Of a stretch of DNA of 64,000 nt, positions 14,477 to 23,776 are shown in pieces (position 1 is the first letter of the stretch; every line of letters starts with the position of its first letter). The translations under genes were made by a program, and so were the position numbers. The notes below the pieces were generated by a model. The model was not told where the DNA came from, did no database searches, and worked only from the letters and a program-made list of their open reading frames with translations. Origin of the DNA: Actinomycetes bacterium. Its GTDB lineage: Bacteria > Actinomycetota > Acidimicrobiia > Acidimicrobiales > Ilumatobacteraceae. Location: assembly GCA_025358125.1 (NCBI GenBank), contig JANYKS010000103.1, positions 25,561-89,560 of the forward strand, given 5' to 3'.

Positions 14477-15001
14477 TCAATCGAGTGCCGCGATCAGCTC
14501 GCTGATGGGAGGGCGGGCGTCGGGAGTCGCCGGTAGCGAGAGGTAGCGGAGCACACCGTCGCGTCCGACGACTGCGTCCGCTCCGAGCTGGTGGATGTCC
14601 TCGGTCGGGCGTTGCAGGCGGCGCCCTTGGCGTAAGAGCCGTACGTACATCCGCAGGCTGCCGAGCGACCAGATCTGCCGATTCGTGCCGCGCTCCGCGC
14701 CGAGCAGCTGGTACAGCTTGCGGTCGACGTCGGCGAGGATCGCGAACGGCACGCCGAGGTGATCTCGATACGCCGCGAGCCGCTCAGGCGCCGCGAACGT
14801 GACCACGGCGACGGTGGCGTCGCCGAACTGGCCGAGGCGATCGCGCACGGCGACCACGTGTTCCTGGCACGGCAGTCAAGCGAGGTGTCGGTGCAGGATC
14901 AACACGAGTGGGCGTCCGCGCTGGTCAACGGTACGCCACGGCCGTCCGGAATGGTCGACGAGCTCGATGTCGGGGAGCTCGTCCCCGACGCGCAGGGTCA
15001 C
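14477..15001 (-). CDS. Peroxiredoxin-like (AhpC/TSA family) protein with in-frame TGA in its CxxC (probable selenoprotein, UxxC)
   Basis: The gene starts at GTG 15001, overlapping the reductase stop by GTGA, and opens with LRVGDELPDIELVDHSG, the usual peroxiredoxin entry. At codon 42 the frame reads LILHRHLA-TGA-LPCQEHV (TGA at 14876-14878), where Cys homologues have a CxxC. The frame continues for 132 codons through VVTFAAPE, LGVPFAILADVDRKLYQLLGAERG and a normal C-terminus. Total 174 residues with Sec42 and Cys45. A long hairpin follows the TGA. Selenocysteine at the peroxidatic position is by far the best reading. The flavoprotein reductase made from the same transcript is a plausible electron donor. 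Confidence 0.87.
14837..14857 (-). promoter_or_regulatory. Candidate bacterial SECIS hairpin in the peroxiredoxin-like gene
   Basis: An 8-bp stem GUGGUCGC/GCGAUCGC (two G-U pairs) carries the 5-nt loop CGUGC. The loop starts after 26 nt from the UGA, the same distance as in the thioredoxin-like gene, and its second base is G. This is the most regular of the three hairpins. Function is inferred. Confidence 0.62.
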
Positions 15002-16362
15002 GTAAGTGTCCGGAGTGCGTCTTCGATGCCCCGGTGAAAGGTGGGGTAGGCGTAGATCATCGACCGGAGCTGCTCGATCGGGGTGGCGGTGTGAACGGCG
15101 AGGGTGAGCAGTCCGAGCACCTCGCCACCGTTGGGACCCATGGCCGTCGCTCCGACGAGGACGCCGCGCTGTCGGTCGGCCACGAGCTTGATGAAACCGT
15201 CGTTGCCCGCCTTGTGGAGCCAGCCTCGTGCCGTGGAGGGCACGTTGACACAGCCGACGGAGACATCGATCCCGGCGTCGATCGCGGCCTGCTGCGAGAG
15301 GCCGACCGAGCCGACCTCGGGGTCGGTGAACGTGACGCGAGGAACCGCCCGGTAGTCGGCCGGCGGGTGGGGCGCGCCGAGGATGTCGGCGATCGCGATG
15401 CCGGCCTGGTACATCGAGATGTGGGTGAAGGCCCCCTTGCCGGTGATGTCGCCGACCGCCCAGACTCGCTCGGCGACTCGCAGCCGTTCGTCGACGGGAA
15501 GGGCGCGTGCGGTCGGGTCGACACCCAGCAAGTCGGCGCCGATCGCCGCGAGATCCACACGGCGCCCCGTCGCGACGAGGAGACGTTCGGCGTGCACGGT
15601 GCGATCGTCGGCGAGCCGGATGTGGAACTGCGTGCCGTCGTGGTCGACGCGAGTGGCGTCGGCGCCGGTGACGACGGTGACGCCCTCGCGCTCGAAGATC
15701 TCGGCGAGGAGCCGGCCGGCTTCGGGTTCCTCGAGCGGGAGCAGGCGTTGGGCGGCTTCCACAATGGTCACGTCGACGCCGAAGCGGGCGTACACCTGGC
15801 CGAGCTCTGCGCCGATGGCCCCACCGCCGAGCACGATGATCGAGCCGGGCAGCTCCTTGGCCTCGATCGCATCGTGGTTCGTCCACAACGGTGTGTCCGC
15901 CAGACCGGTGATCGGGGGTATGGCCGGCGTGGTGCCAGTGGCCACCACGATCGCCCGTGACGCGCAGAACTGCTGATCGCCGACGGCGACTACATCGGCG
16001 GCGACGAGTCGACCTCTGCCGCGCACGAACCGGCCGCCCTTTCCTTCGAACCGTTCGACCGCAACGGTGTCGTCCCAATCGTCGGTGGCTTCGGCGCGGA
16101 TACGTGCTGCGACCGGAGCCCAGTCGGCACGCACTACGGCGTCGCCGGCCATGCCGGGAATGCGGCGGGCTTCGGCGAGCAGATGCGCGGCCCGAACCAT
16201 CATCTTCGACGGTATGCACCCCCAGTAGGGGCACTCCCCGCCGACGAGGCCGGCGTCGATGCCCACCACCGAGAGCCCGGCCTCGGCCAGCTTCCCGGCC
16301 ACCTCTTCGCCTCCCGGACCCATGCCGATGACGACGACGTCCACCGGCTCGGGGGTGCTCAC
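14998..16362 (-). CDS. FAD-dependent pyridine nucleotide-disulfide oxidoreductase
   Basis: A 454-residue flavoprotein of the lipoamide dehydrogenase/mercuric reductase family. It has the N-terminal FAD loop VVIGMGPGGEE, the redox-active disulfide GGECPYWGCIPSK (Cys44-x4-Cys49), an NAD(P) loop VLGGGAIGAELG, and a second FAD site VWAVGDITG. The C-terminal interface domain reads AYPTFHRGIEDAL, and the His typical of HPT(L/F)xE in lipoamide dehydrogenase is shifted. Overlap of its stop with the TGA-containing peroxiredoxin gene suggests it reduces that protein or its low-molecular-weight thiol. The exact substrate cannot be told. Confidence 0.88.
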   Translation of the reverse strand: MSTPEPVDVVVIGMGPGGEEVAGKLAEAGLSVVGIDAGLVGGECPYWGCIPSKMMVRAAHLLAEARRIPGMAGDAVVRADWAPVAARIRAEATDDWDDTVAVERFEGKGGRFVRGRGRLVAADVVAVGDQQFCASRAIVVATGTTPAIPPITGLADTPLWTNHDAIEAKELPGSIIVLGGGAIGAELGQVYARFGVDVTIVEAAQRLLPLEEPEAGRLLAEIFEREGVTVVTGADATRVDHDGTQFHIRLADDRTVHAERLLVATGRRVDLAAIGADLLGVDPTARALPVDERLRVAERVWAVGDITGKGAFTHISMYQAGIAIADILGAPHPPADYRAVPRVTFTDPEVGSVGLSQQAAIDAGIDVSVGCVNVPSTARGWLHKAGNDGFIKLVADRQRGVLVGATAMGPNGGEVLGLLTLAVHTATPIEQLRSMIYAYPTFHRGIEDALRTLT

Positions 16363-16463
16363 GAGCCGCTCCGGTCGATCTCGTTGCCGCGCACATCAAA
16401 GAGTACCAGGCTCCACTGGCCGGCGCAGACTGGCCGGCGCAGACAGCGGCGTAGAGTGCGCGG

Positions 16464-17366
16464 ATGGATTACGAGTCAGTCGTCGCCGCCTTCTTCCAGG
16501 CCTCCCCGCCCGATGCCGTGTCGACTCCCACCGTCCAGGCTTCGCCCGCCAGGCGCCTGCGCGACGCGATCGAGCCGATCGCGATGCACTCGGTGTGGTC
16601 CCGGGCCACCAACGAGCGGTTGGCCGAGATGGATCTCGACTTTCTCACCGGGTACGTGTGGGGGCGGGCGGCCGCCCTCGGCGAGCCGGACGCCGGCGTG
16701 GTGGTGGCCGCCTTCGCCGTGTTCGAGCCCGGCCTCGTGCGCGACGCCTACGAGCAGGGTCGCCGGGCCTGCCCGCGTGATCGACTTCTCGCCGCTCGCA
16801 CCGACGCGACGGTGGCCAGCCTGCTGGAAACGCTGGAGGGGGCGGATGTCGCGCCGGTGGCCGACGTACTCGAACGGGCGGTCTCAGTCGCCGACGGCAC
16901 CGGACGTCCACTGTTTTCCGGTCTGGCCGGCCAACCGTGGCCGGCCGATCCGGTTGGTCGGCTCTGGCGGGCGTGTGAGCTGCTGCGCGAGCACCGCGGC
17001 GACAGTCACGTGGCTGCCTGCATTTCCCGCGGCCTCGGACCGGTTGACATGAACATCCTCACCGAGCTCTGGGTGGGCATGCCGCTCGGAAGCTACTCGG
17101 CCACCCGCGGCTGGGCGCATGACACGATCCGGTCGGCGGCCGCCGCGCTGGAACGCTCCGGGCTGCTGGAAGGCGATTGGCTCAGCCCGGCCGGCCACGC
17201 GTTTCGGGCCGAGCTGGAGGCTGCGACAGACGCGATGCAGCAGCCGATCCTTGAAGCACTCGGGGCTGACGTCGAGTCCGTGATCGAGCAGCTCGCGGCG
17301 TGGTCGCAACGGTGCATCGGCGCCGGGGCGTTCCCCCCTGACGTGTTCAAGCGAGCGGCGGGCTGA
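16464..17366 (+). CDS. SCO6745-family protein
   Basis: A 300-residue protein with the features of the actinobacterial SCO6745/SalA-like family. It has an N-terminal helical domain ending IEPIAMHSVWSRATNERLAE, then LTGYVWGRAAALGEP, LREHRGDSHVAAC and a C-terminal winged-helix-like segment RSAAAALERSGLLEGDWLSPAG. Family function is not established and regulation is suspected. It is a monocistronic gene facing the OhrR-like gene, with a terminator-like hairpin between them. Confidence 0.82.
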   Translation: MDYESVVAAFFQASPPDAVSTPTVQASPARRLRDAIEPIAMHSVWSRATNERLAEMDLDFLTGYVWGRAAALGEPDAGVVVAAFAVFEPGLVRDAYEQGRRACPRDRLLAARTDATVASLLETLEGADVAPVADVLERAVSVADGTGRPLFSGLAGQPWPADPVGRLWRACELLREHRGDSHVAACISRGLGPVDMNILTELWVGMPLGSYSATRGWAHDTIRSAAAALERSGLLEGDWLSPAGHAFRAELEAATDAMQQPILEALGADVESVIEQLAAWSQRCIGAGAFPPDVFKRAAG

Positions 17367-17379
17367 GCGGTCCGAACTG

Positions 17380-17407
17380 CGCCCGCCGTAATCGCAGTCG
17401 GCGGGCG
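17380..17407. terminator. Bidirectional hairpin between convergent genes
   Basis: A perfect 9-bp inverted repeat CGCCCGCCG/CGGCGGGCG with a 10-nt loop lies between the ends of the SCO6745-like gene and the MarR gene. No U-tract follows, as is common in high-GC actinobacteria, so termination is likely but unproven. Confidence 0.5.
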
Positions 17408-17420
17408 TTCGCGCCTTCGA

Positions 17421-17903
17421 TCATGTGCCTGGCCGGGAGCCGCGCCGAACCGAGATGTCGTCGGCGTCGAGCGCAGCGACCAGTTGCTCGAGGTCGGCCT
17501 TGAGGCGATGCGCCCGGCGCTCGTCGAAACCGAACTTTGCGCCCATCTCGCATGGCACGCCGGCCGCCCTCTGTCGCAGTGCTCGCCCGGTCGCGGTGAG
17601 CGCGATCAGGACCCGGCGCTCGTCGTGCGGGTCGCGATCACGGCGCACCAGCCCGCGCAGTTCGAGCCGCTTCAGCAAGGGCGTCAGGGTGCCGCTGTCG
17701 AGGCGCAGCCGCTCGCCGAGCTCTCCGACCGAGACGACGGAGGCGTCGTCCTCCCAGAGAACCAGCATCGCCAGGTATTGCGGATAGGTCAGCTGCAACT
17801 CGGCGAGGACCGGCGCGTAGGCGCGCACCACGGCCCGACTGGCAGCGTGCACCGCGAAGCACAGCTGGCGATCCAGCAACAGTTGGGCGAAGTCCTCAGC
17901 CAC
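17421..17903 (-). CDS. ohrR: OhrR-like MarR-family organic-peroxide sensor
   Basis: A 160-residue protein from GTG 17903. The N-terminal LLDRQLCFAVHAASRAVVRAY carries the conserved reactive Cys of OhrR. The wHTH core reads LTYPQYLAMLVLWE, VGELGERLRLDSGTLTPLLKRLE and RDPHDERRVLIALTATG. It is divergent from the ohr gene, the standard OhrR-Ohr arrangement. Repression by OhrR should be relieved when organic peroxides oxidise the Cys. The intergenic region holds AT-rich inverted repeats suited to it. Confidence 0.92.
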   Translation of the reverse strand: MAEDFAQLLLDRQLCFAVHAASRAVVRAYAPVLAELQLTYPQYLAMLVLWEDDASVVSVGELGERLRLDSGTLTPLLKRLELRGLVRRDRDPHDERRVLIALTATGRALRQRAAGVPCEMGAKFGFDERRAHRLKADLEQLVAALDADDISVRRGSRPGT

Positions 17904-17939
17904 GTCGCCAAGTGTAACAGTTCGATGTTGCGTTATGTG

Positions 17940-17966
17940 ATTGTGTACAATATGATACTGCACAAT
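17940..17966. promoter_or_regulatory. Probable OhrR operator
   Basis: ATTGTGTACAAT (17940-17951) is an ATTGT/ACAAT inverted repeat. A further CACAAT (17961-17966) forms a second dyad with ATTGTG. The block is AT-rich inside GC-rich DNA and sits between the divergent ohrR and ohr genes. OhrR boxes in other bacteria have similar TACAATT-type dyads. Confidence 0.6.
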
Positions 17967-18015
17967 ATAAATCCGGATGATGGAATGCGAACCCCGGTCA
18001 GAGAAGGAAGCCACC

Positions 18016-18432
18016 ATGAACGTGCTCTACACCGCCACCGCGACCGCCACAGGCGACGGCCGAAATGGTCACGCCACTTCCGAGGACGGGACCCTCGATC
18101 TCGACCTGCGCCTCCCGACCGCGATGGGCGGCCCCGGCGGCGCCACGAACCCCGAGCAGCTGTTCGCCGTCGGGTACGCGGCCTGCTTCCACTCGGCGCT
18201 GAAGGTGGTCGCCGGCAGCGACAAGCTCGACGTCATCGGTAGCGAGGTGTCGGCCAGCGTCGGCATCGGCACACTCGACAACGGCGGCTTCGGGCTGCAG
18301 GTCGAGCTCGATGTGGTGGTGCCGAACCTCGACCGGGCGTCGGCGGAGGCGCTCGTCGCCAAAGCGCACCAGATCTGCCCGTACAGCAACGCCACCAGAG
18401 GCAACATCGACGTCAAGCTCACCGTCATCTGA
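18016..18432 (+). CDS. ohr: Organic hydroperoxide resistance protein Ohr (OsmC family)
   Basis: A 138-residue OsmC-fold peroxidase from ATG 18016, with the ribosome site GAGAAGGAAG. Its two catalytic cysteines lie in FAVGYAACFHSAL and AHQICPYSNATRG, the Ohr-type positions. It reduces organic hydroperoxides to alcohols, usually with lipoyl-protein electron donors. Both Cys codons are ordinary TGC, so it is not a TGA candidate. Control by the divergent OhrR is expected. Confidence 0.95.
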   Translation: MNVLYTATATATGDGRNGHATSEDGTLDLDLRLPTAMGGPGGATNPEQLFAVGYAACFHSALKVVAGSDKLDVIGSEVSASVGIGTLDNGGFGLQVELDVVVPNLDRASAEALVAKAHQICPYSNATRGNIDVKLTVI

Positions 18433-18507
18433 TCGCCCGCCGCGAACCGGCTGGACGGAACAGCACTTCTGCCTCCAGCGGAGCGGCGGCCTGGCATCTG
18501 ATTGTGG

Positions 18508-21500
18508 CTACGGCGTGACGACCGGGCAGGCGGGAGTGCCGCCGGTCGTGCACACGATCCGCCCTTGGATCGCAGGACTGATTGGCGAGTTCGTCGTCAA
18601 GTAGTCCGCGGCGACCTGGTCCATGATGTCGCGGGTCGTCACTCGGCTCACGAAGTTCGGGTAGCCGTCGCCGCCAGATGCCATGAAGTCGTTCTCGGCG
18701 AGCGTGTACGTCGAGCCGGCCGTCAGGTCGACCAGCGCCCCCGTGCACGATCCGTCGACGGCCTGGCGCACCGCCCCGGTCACCCGGCTGCCCGGCGGGG
18801 AGGAGATGGCATAGGTGAAGCAGAGCCCGGACACCTGCGCGAACCGGCCGTTGACGGCGGGTATCGCCGAGACGCCGTTCTCGAGCATCGTCTTCAGCTC
18901 GGCCCCGGTTACCCGGAGCGTGACGGCGACGTTGCCGAACGGCAGCACCGTCAGCACCTGACCGCGCGAGATCGGGTACGGCGGTGACGTATACGGCGGG
19001 CAGAAGTCGGCCGGGTTGTCGGTCGTCGGGCAGGTCATATCGGCCCGCAGGCCACCCGAGTTGGTGATCGCGAAGTCGGTCGCGTACGTCGTGCGCATCG
19101 CGTCGGCAACGACGTTGCCGACCAGCGACTCGCACGTGCGACCCGAGCTGTTGCCGCACGCGTCCGCCCGCGGGATGAACCGAGTCGAACTCCCGATCAC
19201 CGTGCCGAGGATCGGCGCCAGCTGGGTATTCAACTCGTCGATCCGGGATTGGATCGACGCGTCCGGGGTTACGCCGATGTTCCATGGCTTGTGAAAGTCG
19301 GCGGTCTTGTAGACGACCTGGCCGGTGCTCGTATCGAGTACCAGGCGCACTCGCGCGAATCGGATGCCCTTGCTGCGGTTCTCGACGACGAGAACGCCAT
19401 TCGTCCGGGTCGAGACCACCTGGAAGTCGGTATGGTCGCCGATGACCAGATCGACGCCGGTCAGTTGGTCGGCGAGGTCGGTCAGCGGCCCGGTTGGATT
19501 CGTCGGCGTTCCGGACGTGGCGCCGTCGTGGCCCATCACCACGATCATCTTTGCGCCCTTCGCACGCAGGCGGTTCACCTCCGCCTGCACCGCCGGGAGC
19601 CGCGGCGCGACGTGGAACGGGAGGAACGCGTTCGGGAAGACGAGCGTCGGCGCGTCCTCGTTGGTAAAGCCGACCAGGCCGAGCTTGCCGCCCTCGACTT
19701 CGAACGTTGCCGACGGCGACCACTCCGGCGGGGTCTTGCCATTCGCGTCGACGACGTTCGACGAGAGGTACGGGAACTCGGCGAGCGGGATCAGCGTCTC
19801 GCGCAAGTACTGCTGGCCCTTGTCGAAGTTATGATTCCCGAGTCCGTCGGCCGAGAAGCCCATCGCGTTCATCAACTCGATCGTCGGCGTGTCACCGAAG
19901 AATGATGAGATGGGCGGCGACGCTCCGACCGAGTCGCCGGCAGCCACCGTGAAGTGCTCGCCCTGGGCCTCGTCGCGGTACACGTCGAACCAGGGCTTGA
20001 GGAACGCGGCCCCGCCGATCGCGAACGTCGGGCCGACCGTGTCGGCCGCCTCCGACAGCGGGATGAGCTGCCCGTGGTAGTCGCTGACGTCGAGGATGGT
20101 GATCTCTTTGTACTGACCCGCGCCTTTCGTCAGCCCGTAGAGGATCTTGCCGCGCGCGTTCTGCGGGCCGGGGATCCCGAGGAGGAACGACAACGTCGGA
20201 GCGACATCGATCGCGCGCACCCCTTCCATCGGCCCCTGCTTGCGAATGCCCGGGCCGGCCGCGACGAACGTGCCGTGCATGTTGACGCTCGCGTCGAGGT
20301 CGACGAGCTCGGGCAGGTAGCCGTGCTGGCCGAAGAACTGGGAGAACGCGATCCGCTGACCGGGTGTCGCCGCGTCGAACTGATACGGCGGGCGCAGGAC
20401 GACCACGACGTCGCCCGAGCGGGTCGGGTGGAGCGAGTCGGAGCCGTCGACGTCGCGCAATTCCTCCTTCTTGATGATTCTCGAAACGACCTGCTTGCCG
20501 GGGTTCGCCGGGTCGCTGAGGTTCTGGAACGCGGCGATGATCTCGTTGCGAACGGCCTCGTAATTTGCCGCTGGGACCACGCCGCCGGGGTCGCGACCGG
20601 CGAGGTTCAGGTAGATCTGCGCCGTGCCGCCAGCCCAGCAGGCCTTCGCTCGAACGGGGGCAGCGGGCGCGCGGCAGTTGCTGACGTTCTCGGCGCCGGT
20701 GATGCCGGCGTCGGCAAGGATCTTGGCGGCGTTGACCGCGTACCACTGCGGCGCGAAGCCGTGGTCGGACGTGACGAACGTGGTCGGGTCGCCGCCCATC
20801 AGATCGCGGCCGTGCGTCAGTGTCTCATCGGCCTCGGCGTAGGCGGATCGGATGTAGCCCTCGCGCGTGGCGAGCAGGTTGTCCTTCGTCCCGTCGCCGT
20901 TGACATCGTCGAAGTACGGGTTCGGGTCGCCGTCCATGTCGGTCGGAACCGTCAGCCCGAGGAACTGATGCGAGAACTCGTCGGTCACGGGGTTTCCGAG
21001 GAGCAGCAGGTCGGCATCGACGTGCAGTGTCTTGAAGATGTAATCGAGATAGGCGTAGGCGGAGTTCTTCCACATCAAACCCTGCTCGACGTAGGTGTCC
21101 TCGTCGACGATCAGCGCCTCGAGCACGGCGAAGTCGGCCGCGGTCGAACTCGGGAAGTTCTTGTTCAGCGTCTCCTCGAAGCCGAGCGGCGTAGCGCAGC
21201 CGGCCGCGTAGGTGCACCCGTTGTAGGTCGCGTTTGCGCGCGCGATCGAGGTGAAGTAGATCCGGAACTGGGAGAGATCGGGGGCGATGTCGATCGCCTT
21301 CAGGTAGAAGCCCGCAGTCTGTCCGGCACGGGAGCCCGTGAGGGTGACCTTGACGTCCGCCCAGTCACCGGCGCCCAGATTCGCGACGGACGCCGAGCCG
21401 TCCTTGGCGGCGGTCGCCGGGACGGCGAGCACCTTGTCGTAGTTGGTGGTCGCGTCATCCGTCGAGTCGTAGACGTAGAGGTCGTAAAATCGATCGACGT

Positions 21501-22239
21501 TGTCCGCCGCCGGGAACGCTGTATTCGTCACCTTCAACTGCTTCTGCTTGGCAGGGCTGAAGGAAGCGGGTACATTCGACCAGCCCGAGGCCGAGTCGAG
21601 GTCGACCCGCTGATATGAGACGCCGAAGGCGCTCGCGCCACCCGGCTGGCCGGGCACGTCGTAGTTGGCCAGGATGCCGCGGTTCGAAAAGAACGAACGG
21701 AAGTCGATGACCGGGCCCTTGATCTGCGGTACGAGGTTACGAACGCCGACCCATTCGACAGAGACGACGGACTTGCCCGCGCGCTCGGCCGACTGGGCAA
21801 TGTGGTCCGCCTGCAGGATGCCGTTCGTCGCGAACGAGGTCCGGTTGTTGAAGCTGCTCTCGCCGGTGCGGTGGAACGTGTTGTTGGTGGAGCCGTGCTC
21901 GCTCGGGTACGTGCCGGTGGCGAGCGTGTGCCAGCCGACACCGGTGTTCGGCGGGAAGGCTTGCACGAGACCGTTCTCGCCCTTGACCCCTCGCTCCATC
22001 ATCTTCGACAGCGTCGGCATTGCTCCCTCGGCCGCGTAGCGGTCGACCAGATCCGGACGCATCCCGTCGGACGCGAACAGCACGGCCTTGGTGGCGAGCG
22101 GCTTGGCGGCTCGATTGGGGGCGGATGATTGTGCGGCCGATGTCGCTGGGGACCGGTCCGTGGATCCGGCTGTGGCGCTGAACATCAAGACGATGGGCAG
22201 TGTCACCGCCGCCCAAAGCCTCACGCGGGTACGCCTCAT
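18508..22239 (-). CDS. Secreted phosphodiesterase (alkaline phosphatase superfamily) fused to 5'-nucleotidase
   Basis: A 1243-residue exported protein. A signal peptide ([24 protein letters not shown]) precedes a type I phosphodiesterase/nucleotide pyrophosphatase domain (about 50-690): [31 protein letters not shown] with the likely nucleophilic Thr, DEFSHQFLG, and FVTSDHGF as metal ligand. The second half (about 700-1240) is a UshA-like 5'-nucleotidase: [29 protein letters not shown] and VIGDHTD, then the C-terminal substrate domain ([28 protein letters not shown]). Joined in one chain, the enzyme could cleave nucleotide diesters or polyphosphates and then strip the phosphate outside the cell to scavenge nucleoside and phosphate. 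Confidence 0.9.
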   Translation of the reverse strand: MRRTRVRLWAAVTLPIVLMFSATAGSTDRSPATSAAQSSAPNRAAKPLATKAVLFASDGMRPDLVDRYAAEGAMPTLSKMMERGVKGENGLVQAFPPNTGVGWHTLATGTYPSEHGSTNNTFHRTGESSFNNRTSFATNGILQADHIAQSAERAGKSVVSVEWVGVRNLVPQIKGPVIDFRSFFSNRGILANYDVPGQPGGASAFGVSYQRVDLDSASGWSNVPASFSPAKQKQLKVTNTAFPAADNVDRFYDLYVYDSTDDATTNYDKVLAVPATAAKDGSASVANLGAGDWADVKVTLTGSRAGQTAGFYLKAIDIAPDLSQFRIYFTSIARANATYNGCTYAAGCATPLGFEETLNKNFPSSTAADFAVLEALIVDEDTYVEQGLMWKNSAYAYLDYIFKTLHVDADLLLLGNPVTDEFSHQFLGLTVPTDMDGDPNPYFDDVNGDGTKDNLLATREGYIRSAYAEADETLTHGRDLMGGDPTTFVTSDHGFAPQWYAVNAAKILADAGITGAENVSNCRAPAAPVRAKACWAGGTAQIYLNLAGRDPGGVVPAANYEAVRNEIIAAFQNLSDPANPGKQVVSRIIKKEELRDVDGSDSLHPTRSGDVVVVLRPPYQFDAATPGQRIAFSQFFGQHGYLPELVDLDASVNMHGTFVAAGPGIRKQGPMEGVRAIDVAPTLSFLLGIPGPQNARGKILYGLTKGAGQYKEITILDVSDYHGQLIPLSEAADTVGPTFAIGGAAFLKPWFDVYRDEAQGEHFTVAAGDSVGASPPISSFFGDTPTIELMNAMGFSADGLGNHNFDKGQQYLRETLIPLAEFPYLSSNVVDANGKTPPEWSPSATFEVEGGKLGLVGFTNEDAPTLVFPNAFLPFHVAPRLPAVQAEVNRLRAKGAKMIVVMGHDGATSGTPTNPTGPLTDLADQLTGVDLVIGDHTDFQVVSTRTNGVLVVENRSKGIRFARVRLVLDTSTGQVVYKTADFHKPWNIGVTPDASIQSRIDELNTQLAPILGTVIGSSTRFIPRADACGNSSGRTCESLVGNVVADAMRTTYATDFAITNSGGLRADMTCPTTDNPADFCPPYTSPPYPISRGQVLTVLPFGNVAVTLRVTGAELKTMLENGVSAIPAVNGRFAQVSGLCFTYAISSPPGSRVTGAVRQAVDGSCTGALVDLTAGSTYTLAENDFMASGGDGYPNFVSRVTTRDIMDQVAADYLTTNSPISPAIQGRIVCTTGGTPACPVVTP

Positions 22240-22388
22240 CCTGATTCCCCTCTCATCGGCGGAACGGAGTGCATTCTATGCGGTGGCACCCTGTCGTCAA
22301 GGGCCTGCACCTGGGCGTTCGCGGTCGACGCGGCTTCGCGGATCATCGTCGAAACGTGCGGGGTGATCGCACGCCCTATGCTCGGGGG

Positions 22389-23165
22389 ATGATGTCTCAC
22401 CGCCGGATGGCGGACCTGCGAGCCTCCGAGCTACCCGGACGGGTGTCGGATCGTTCGACGCTCGTACTGCCGCTCGGCGCGATCGAGCAGCACGGCCCGC
22501 ATCTCCCATATTCCACCGATCTCCTCATCGCGGAGGCCACCGGGGCCGCCATCGTGGACGCCGTTGGCGACGACCTCGACTTGTGGTTGTTGCCCTCGCT
22601 CGCCTACACGAAATCCAACGAGCACGCGTGGAACGCCGGAACGGTCTGGCTGTCTGCCACCACGATGCTGGCGGTGCTCGACGACATCGGGCGGTCCCTC
22701 GCCATGACGGGCGCCCGCAAGCTGGCCCTGCTGAACGGCCACGGCGGGAACACCGCGCTGCTCAACGTGGCGTGCCGCGAACTGCGGCTGAAGTACGGCT
22801 TCCAGACGTTCCTCCTGCACCCGTTCGTCCCGCCGGACCACGGCGGCGCATCCGCGGCCAATGAGCTCGGGATGGGCATCCACGCCGGCATGGACGAGAC
22901 GTCGATGATCCTGCACTTGCGCCCCGAGCTCGTCGACATGGCGCTGGCCGCCCGCAACGTGCCCGAGCGCCTCGCCGAGAACCGGCACGTCCGCTTCGGC
23001 GGCTCGGTGAGCTTCGGATGGCTGTCGAACGACTTCGGCCCGTCCGGGGTGATCGGCGACCCGACGGGGGCGAACGCCGACCACGGCAAGGCGCTGTTCG
23101 AGTCGTGTGTCGCCACGTTGAGCGAAGCCTTCGCGGAGATCAGCGAATTCGAGTTCGGGAATTGA
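22389..23165 (+). CDS. Creatininase-family amidohydrolase
   Basis: A 258-residue protein from ATG 22389. LPLGAIEQHGPHLPYSTD is the conserved metal-binding opening of the creatininase/MftE family. LALLNGHGGNTALLNVA and GIHAGMDETSMIL supply the remaining metal ligands (NGHGGN, His-Ala-Gly-Glu-like). Family members cut creatinine, formamides or precursor peptides (MftE). No mycofactocin gene is visible nearby, so the substrate is unknown. It is divergent from the phosphodiesterase fusion. Confidence 0.88.
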   Translation: MMSHRRMADLRASELPGRVSDRSTLVLPLGAIEQHGPHLPYSTDLLIAEATGAAIVDAVGDDLDLWLLPSLAYTKSNEHAWNAGTVWLSATTMLAVLDDIGRSLAMTGARKLALLNGHGGNTALLNVACRELRLKYGFQTFLLHPFVPPDHGGASAANELGMGIHAGMDETSMILHLRPELVDMALAARNVPERLAENRHVRFGGSVSFGWLSNDFGPSGVIGDPTGANADHGKALFESCVATLSEAFAEISEFEFGN

Positions 23166-23231
23166 TGAAGTGAACAGCGCCGGTTGATCGGTCAAGATCG
23201 AGGCGGCCGCTGTCGAACGGTAGTCGCTCCT

Positions 23232-23510
23232 TCATTTCTCCGGTTGGTGGCGGAGTGCGTCGAGGCGTTGGCGGTAGTCGTCGGGCTCGATCTCGCCGCG
23301 AGCGAGGCGCTCGGCGAGGATCTCTTGCGCTGCTGGCCGTGCCGCTGCGAGCGGTTGCGTGTCGTGTGTGTGCGGATGCGAGGTGTGGGGTCCGCGTCGG
23401 ATGAGCGTCACGGCGAGCCAAATCACGCCTCCCCAAAAGGCGATCATCATGATCGCCATCCACCACCAAGAGCCTCCGCCCCAGCCGTCATTCCAGTCTC
23501 CGTTGTGCAT
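23232..23510 (-). CDS. Small membrane protein with C-terminal SHOCT domain
   Basis: A 92-residue protein from ATG 23510, preceded by AGGAGGTGCGTC. A Trp/Gly-rich start (NDGWGGGSWWW) leads into one membrane helix (MAIMMIAFWGGVIWLAVTLI) and a His-rich linker (HTSHPHTHD). The C-terminal SHOCT motif is AQEILAERLARGEIEPDDYRQRL. SHOCT domains are thought to mediate oligomerisation. A second protein of the same plan lies at 24552-24776, and the two flank a decayed VIT1 transporter gene. Confidence 0.82.
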   Translation of the reverse strand: MHNGDWNDGWGGGSWWWMAIMMIAFWGGVIWLAVTLIRRGPHTSHPHTHDTQPLAAARPAAQEILAERLARGEIEPDDYRQRLDALRHQPEK

Positions 23511-23776
23511 GACGCACCTCCTTGTCGTTTGCTGCTGTGAACGGTACGCGTGTCGGCTGCCGTTCTCGCGTCGGTGGAGCGAATAGCGAACTGTCTGCAC
23601 ACTGTCTCCACGGGATCTCCATGTCATTCCGCCATCGTCGGGCTGGAGTCTCGTCGTGTCGAGCGACACCGGCACCCTTCGATCAGGACCTGGCGAACGC
23701 GCGTGACCGGCTCGTGGGTTCACCTGTCGCCAGTACGGCTCGCTGCGGATCCGGTGGCGATGGCCGAGGTCTGCGA

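Noticed and set aside
19954..21618. Long plus-strand open frame (554 codons) opposite the phosphodiesterase/nucleotidase fusion
   Set aside because: It is the antisense shadow of a well-supported gene in GC-rich DNA; its translation is Arg/Val/Glu-rich with no recognisable domain.
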